This document shows, in pieces, positions 62,008 to 64,000 of a DNA stretch of 64,000 nucleotides. This stretch comes from Typhlomys cinereus (lineage: Eukaryota > Chordata > Mammalia > Rodentia > Platacanthomyidae): NCBI GenBank assembly GCA_023101885.1, contig JALPQD010000912.1:69085-133084 (forward strand), read 5' to 3'. The position numbers and the translations under genes were made by a program. The notes under the pieces were generated by a model. It saw only the letters and a program-made list of their open reading frames with translations, had not been told where the DNA came from and ran no database searches. Positions within the stretch are counted from its first letter, which is position 1, and every line of letters starts with the position of its first letter.

Positions 62008-62908
62008 GGATCTGCACTTTGACTTGTAGATTGTTGTTTTGTTTTTTAGGACCTTTCAGTTTCTGTGTTTTTCACTGAATCGACGTACTTAGTATTGTTA
62101 CGCTTGCCAGTTATTACTAGTGCTTGCCTTGGATTGGGTATGTTTGTGTATTGTTATTATTATTTCCTAGATGAGGCTACTAGGCTGTTACTATATCAGT
62201 TAAGTCAGGTTATGTTACCAGGGGATGAATATTAGTTTGGTAGTGCACTTTTATGATTTAGTTTCTTGGTGAAATGTGGGGGTAAGTGGTGTACTCCCTG
62301 GAGTTCTATGTTGTGGGGTGGCTGTATGATAAAGTTGATCTACAGCATTTGCACTTTAAAGGATTAGTAAAGTGAAAAGAAAAAGTTTACTTATCTTTGG
62401 GCTGGATGAGAAGAAATTCGCCCACGTGATATAATGATTGTAGTGGAGTCCAGATGTATGGCCTGTGCTCCCTTTGTTCCTTAGAATTTTGCTTGAGTTT
62501 CCTTTGGGCTCTATTGAATTCTGAGTAGCACTGTGTCTTCCATGGACCATGTGCGTAGGTCCCCGATGGACCAGAGAGGCAGAGGGTCTGATGTTGATGG
62601 CAGAGTTCTTCATCTGTGATCTGGGAAGGCAGGTGAGGAGAGGGGTGGGGCCTGGGGGCAAAACCAGGGGCTACACAATGCATTTCTGCTGGCCAGGCTG
62701 CTCCGGGGTGGGGGGCGGGGCTGGGCTGGGCTCTTTCGCTCCCTGGCTCATTGGCAGAATTCTTCACCTGGGACCCAGGGGGGTGGCTAGACGCACGGGG
62801 CTGGAAGATGCTAGGGGCTTGGGTCAGGGGCGGGGCTCAGGCTAAGCCGCAGTCAGCCTGGGTGCTCGCAGCCAGTACATGTGGGGTTCCGGGTTGGTTG
62901 GGGCGCAG
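62008..62908 (-). promoter_or_regulatory. L1-F type 2 5'UTR
   Basis: About 900 bp, collinear with the L1-D 5'UTR but lacking its outermost ~90 bp. AT-rich near ORF1 and GC-rich at 62540-62900, with the repeated TTCTTCA(T/C)CTG element near 62605 and 62758. Promoter role is inferred. Confidence 0.75.
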
Positions 62909-64000
62909 GTGCACTTCTTTAGGCTAAGTGTCCTACAGAAGTTTCTATACTGTAACTCTTTGTGTTCAGGAGGAAATCAAACTTGTTGTACGATGTTTCT
63001 ATGAAACATGTTCATGCATGTCATTCACTTGCAAAATCGTGAACCAAGTGAAGAGGACTCACAGTCATATGTAGCATGTGCACTTCTTAGGGAAGTCATG
63101 GGTACAATGTTCACCTCTTTGGGATAAGTATCCTACACAGGTTTTTGGACTGTAAAACTTTGTATTCTGAAGAAAACAACATTTGTTTTGTGCTGATTCT
63201 ACCAACTATGTCCAGGCCTGTAATGAGCTTGAAAATAGTTACCACGTGAGGAAGTGTCAAATTCACATTTTTCACTTTCACTTCTCAGTGATAAGAATCC
63301 TGTAGATGTTCATACGTTGTAATTTTTATGTTCAGGAGAAAATCACACTGGTTCTGTGACGTTTTCAATGAATATGTTCACACAGGCCTTGATTTTCCAA
63401 AATGGTGAAACAAGTGAGGAGGACTGAGAGTCAAATGTTGGAAGTGCACTTCTTAGGGATAAGTATCCTACAGAAGATTCTATACTGTAACACTTTGTGT
63501 TCAGGAGAAAATCATACTTGTTTTGTGACATTTGCCTGGCGCATGTTCACACAGGCAATGATTTTCCAAAATAGTGAACCAAGTGAGGAGGACTCTGAGT
63601 CAAATGTTGCAAGTGCACTTCTTTAGGATAAGTGTTGTACAGAAGTTTCTATACTGTGACTCTTTGTGTTCAGGAGGAAATCACATTTGTACAACGTTTC
63701 CATGAAAAGGTTCATGCATCCAAAATTGTGAACCAAGTGAAGAGGACTCACAGTCATATGTAGCATGTGCACTGCTTTGGGACAAGTATCCTACACAGGT
63801 TTCTAAACGGTAAAACTTTGTGTTCTGGAGAAAACAATCGTTTTGTGCTGATTCTACCAAGTATGTTCAGGCCGGTAATGAGCTAGAAAATAGTGACCAA
63901 GTGAGGAAGCGTCAAATTCACATGTTTCACTTTCACTTCTCAGTGATAAGAATCCTCTAGATGTTCATACGTTGTAACTTTTTATTTTCAGGAGAAAAAT
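62909..64000. repeat. Satellite block S7
   Basis: About 6.5 monomers: m2, m3 with the 31-bp partial duplication (drifted), m4, an m5/m11 hybrid, m2 with the same 11-bp deletion as in S5 (~63712-63727), m3 and part of m4. It runs off the right edge of the window. Confidence 0.94.

Larger units (their letters stand above)
56134..62908 (-). mobile_element. L1-F, near full-length type 2 LINE-1
   Basis: Minus-strand order: 5'UTR (62908-62008), ORF1 with one stop, broken ORF2, 3'UTR and poly(A). The flanks are GTGCACTT at 56126-56133 and GTGCACTTCTTT at 62909-62920, a duplication of 8 bp (12 bp if one C-to-T change in the left copy is allowed). The interrupted m2 monomer reads through, so this is a clean insertion. 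The nick would be CTTCTTT/AGG. It shares type 2 features with L1-D at roughly 95 percent by eye in the 5'UTR. Confidence 0.95.

Overview
The window is placental-mammal heterochromatin. About half (roughly 32.7 kb) is one satellite family with monomers of about 168 bp, and the other half (roughly 31 kb) is six LINE-1 (L1) insertions or fragments. I see no host protein-coding gene, tRNA, rRNA or CRISPR array. The mammalian assignment rests on the L1 structure: dicistronic ORF1/ORF2, an APE-type endonuclease with N14 and E43, a reverse transcriptase with FADD, a C-terminal CCHC-like cysteine motif, and poly(A) tails. I cannot name the species. The many short open frames in the satellite follow from its monomer length (168 = 56 x 3) and are not genes.

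Satellite. Eleven recurrent monomer types can be told apart by eye; I call them m1 to m11. Two higher-order repeats (HORs) are visible. One is a ten-monomer unit, m2-m3-m4-m5-m6-m7-m8-m9-m10-m11, with a measured period of 1682-1685 bp. The other is a five-monomer unit, m1-m2-m3-m4-m5, with a period of 868-873 bp that includes a 31-bp partial duplication in m3. Satellite blocks: S1 1-10197, S2 16841-26505, S3 32891-32983, S4 34002-37041, S5 43951-45655, S6 about 49163-56133, S7 62909-64000. Many HOR copies have lost, gained or fused monomers. Three recent duplications are visible.

L1 elements. L1-A (10198-16829, minus) is nearly intact and carries an apparent 360-bp 3' transduction. L1-B (26506-32890, plus) is full length with a perfect 13-bp target-site duplication. 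L1-C (32984-34001, minus) is a 3'UTR-only insertion. L1-D (37042-43950, minus) is near full length and inactivated. L1-E (45656-49130, minus) is an internal fragment lacking both ends. L1-F (56134-62908, minus) is near full length and inactivated. Two subfamilies are present. Type 1 (A, B, and E by its ORF1 end) has a GC-rich 5'UTR built from roughly 257-bp monomers. Type 2 (C, D, F) has a different 3' terminus and, in D and F, a long unrelated 5'UTR.

How the parts relate. A, D and F lie in the same orientation at the same phase of the same monomer type (m2), the type whose sequence offers a TTCTTT/A endonuclease site. A and B form a head-to-head inverted pair around S2. B and C form a tail-to-tail pair only about 90 bp apart. 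The strongest leads are the satellite HOR itself, the monomer-specific L1 insertion hotspot, the 3' transduction, the monomeric L1 promoter, and the filler DNA around L1-E.
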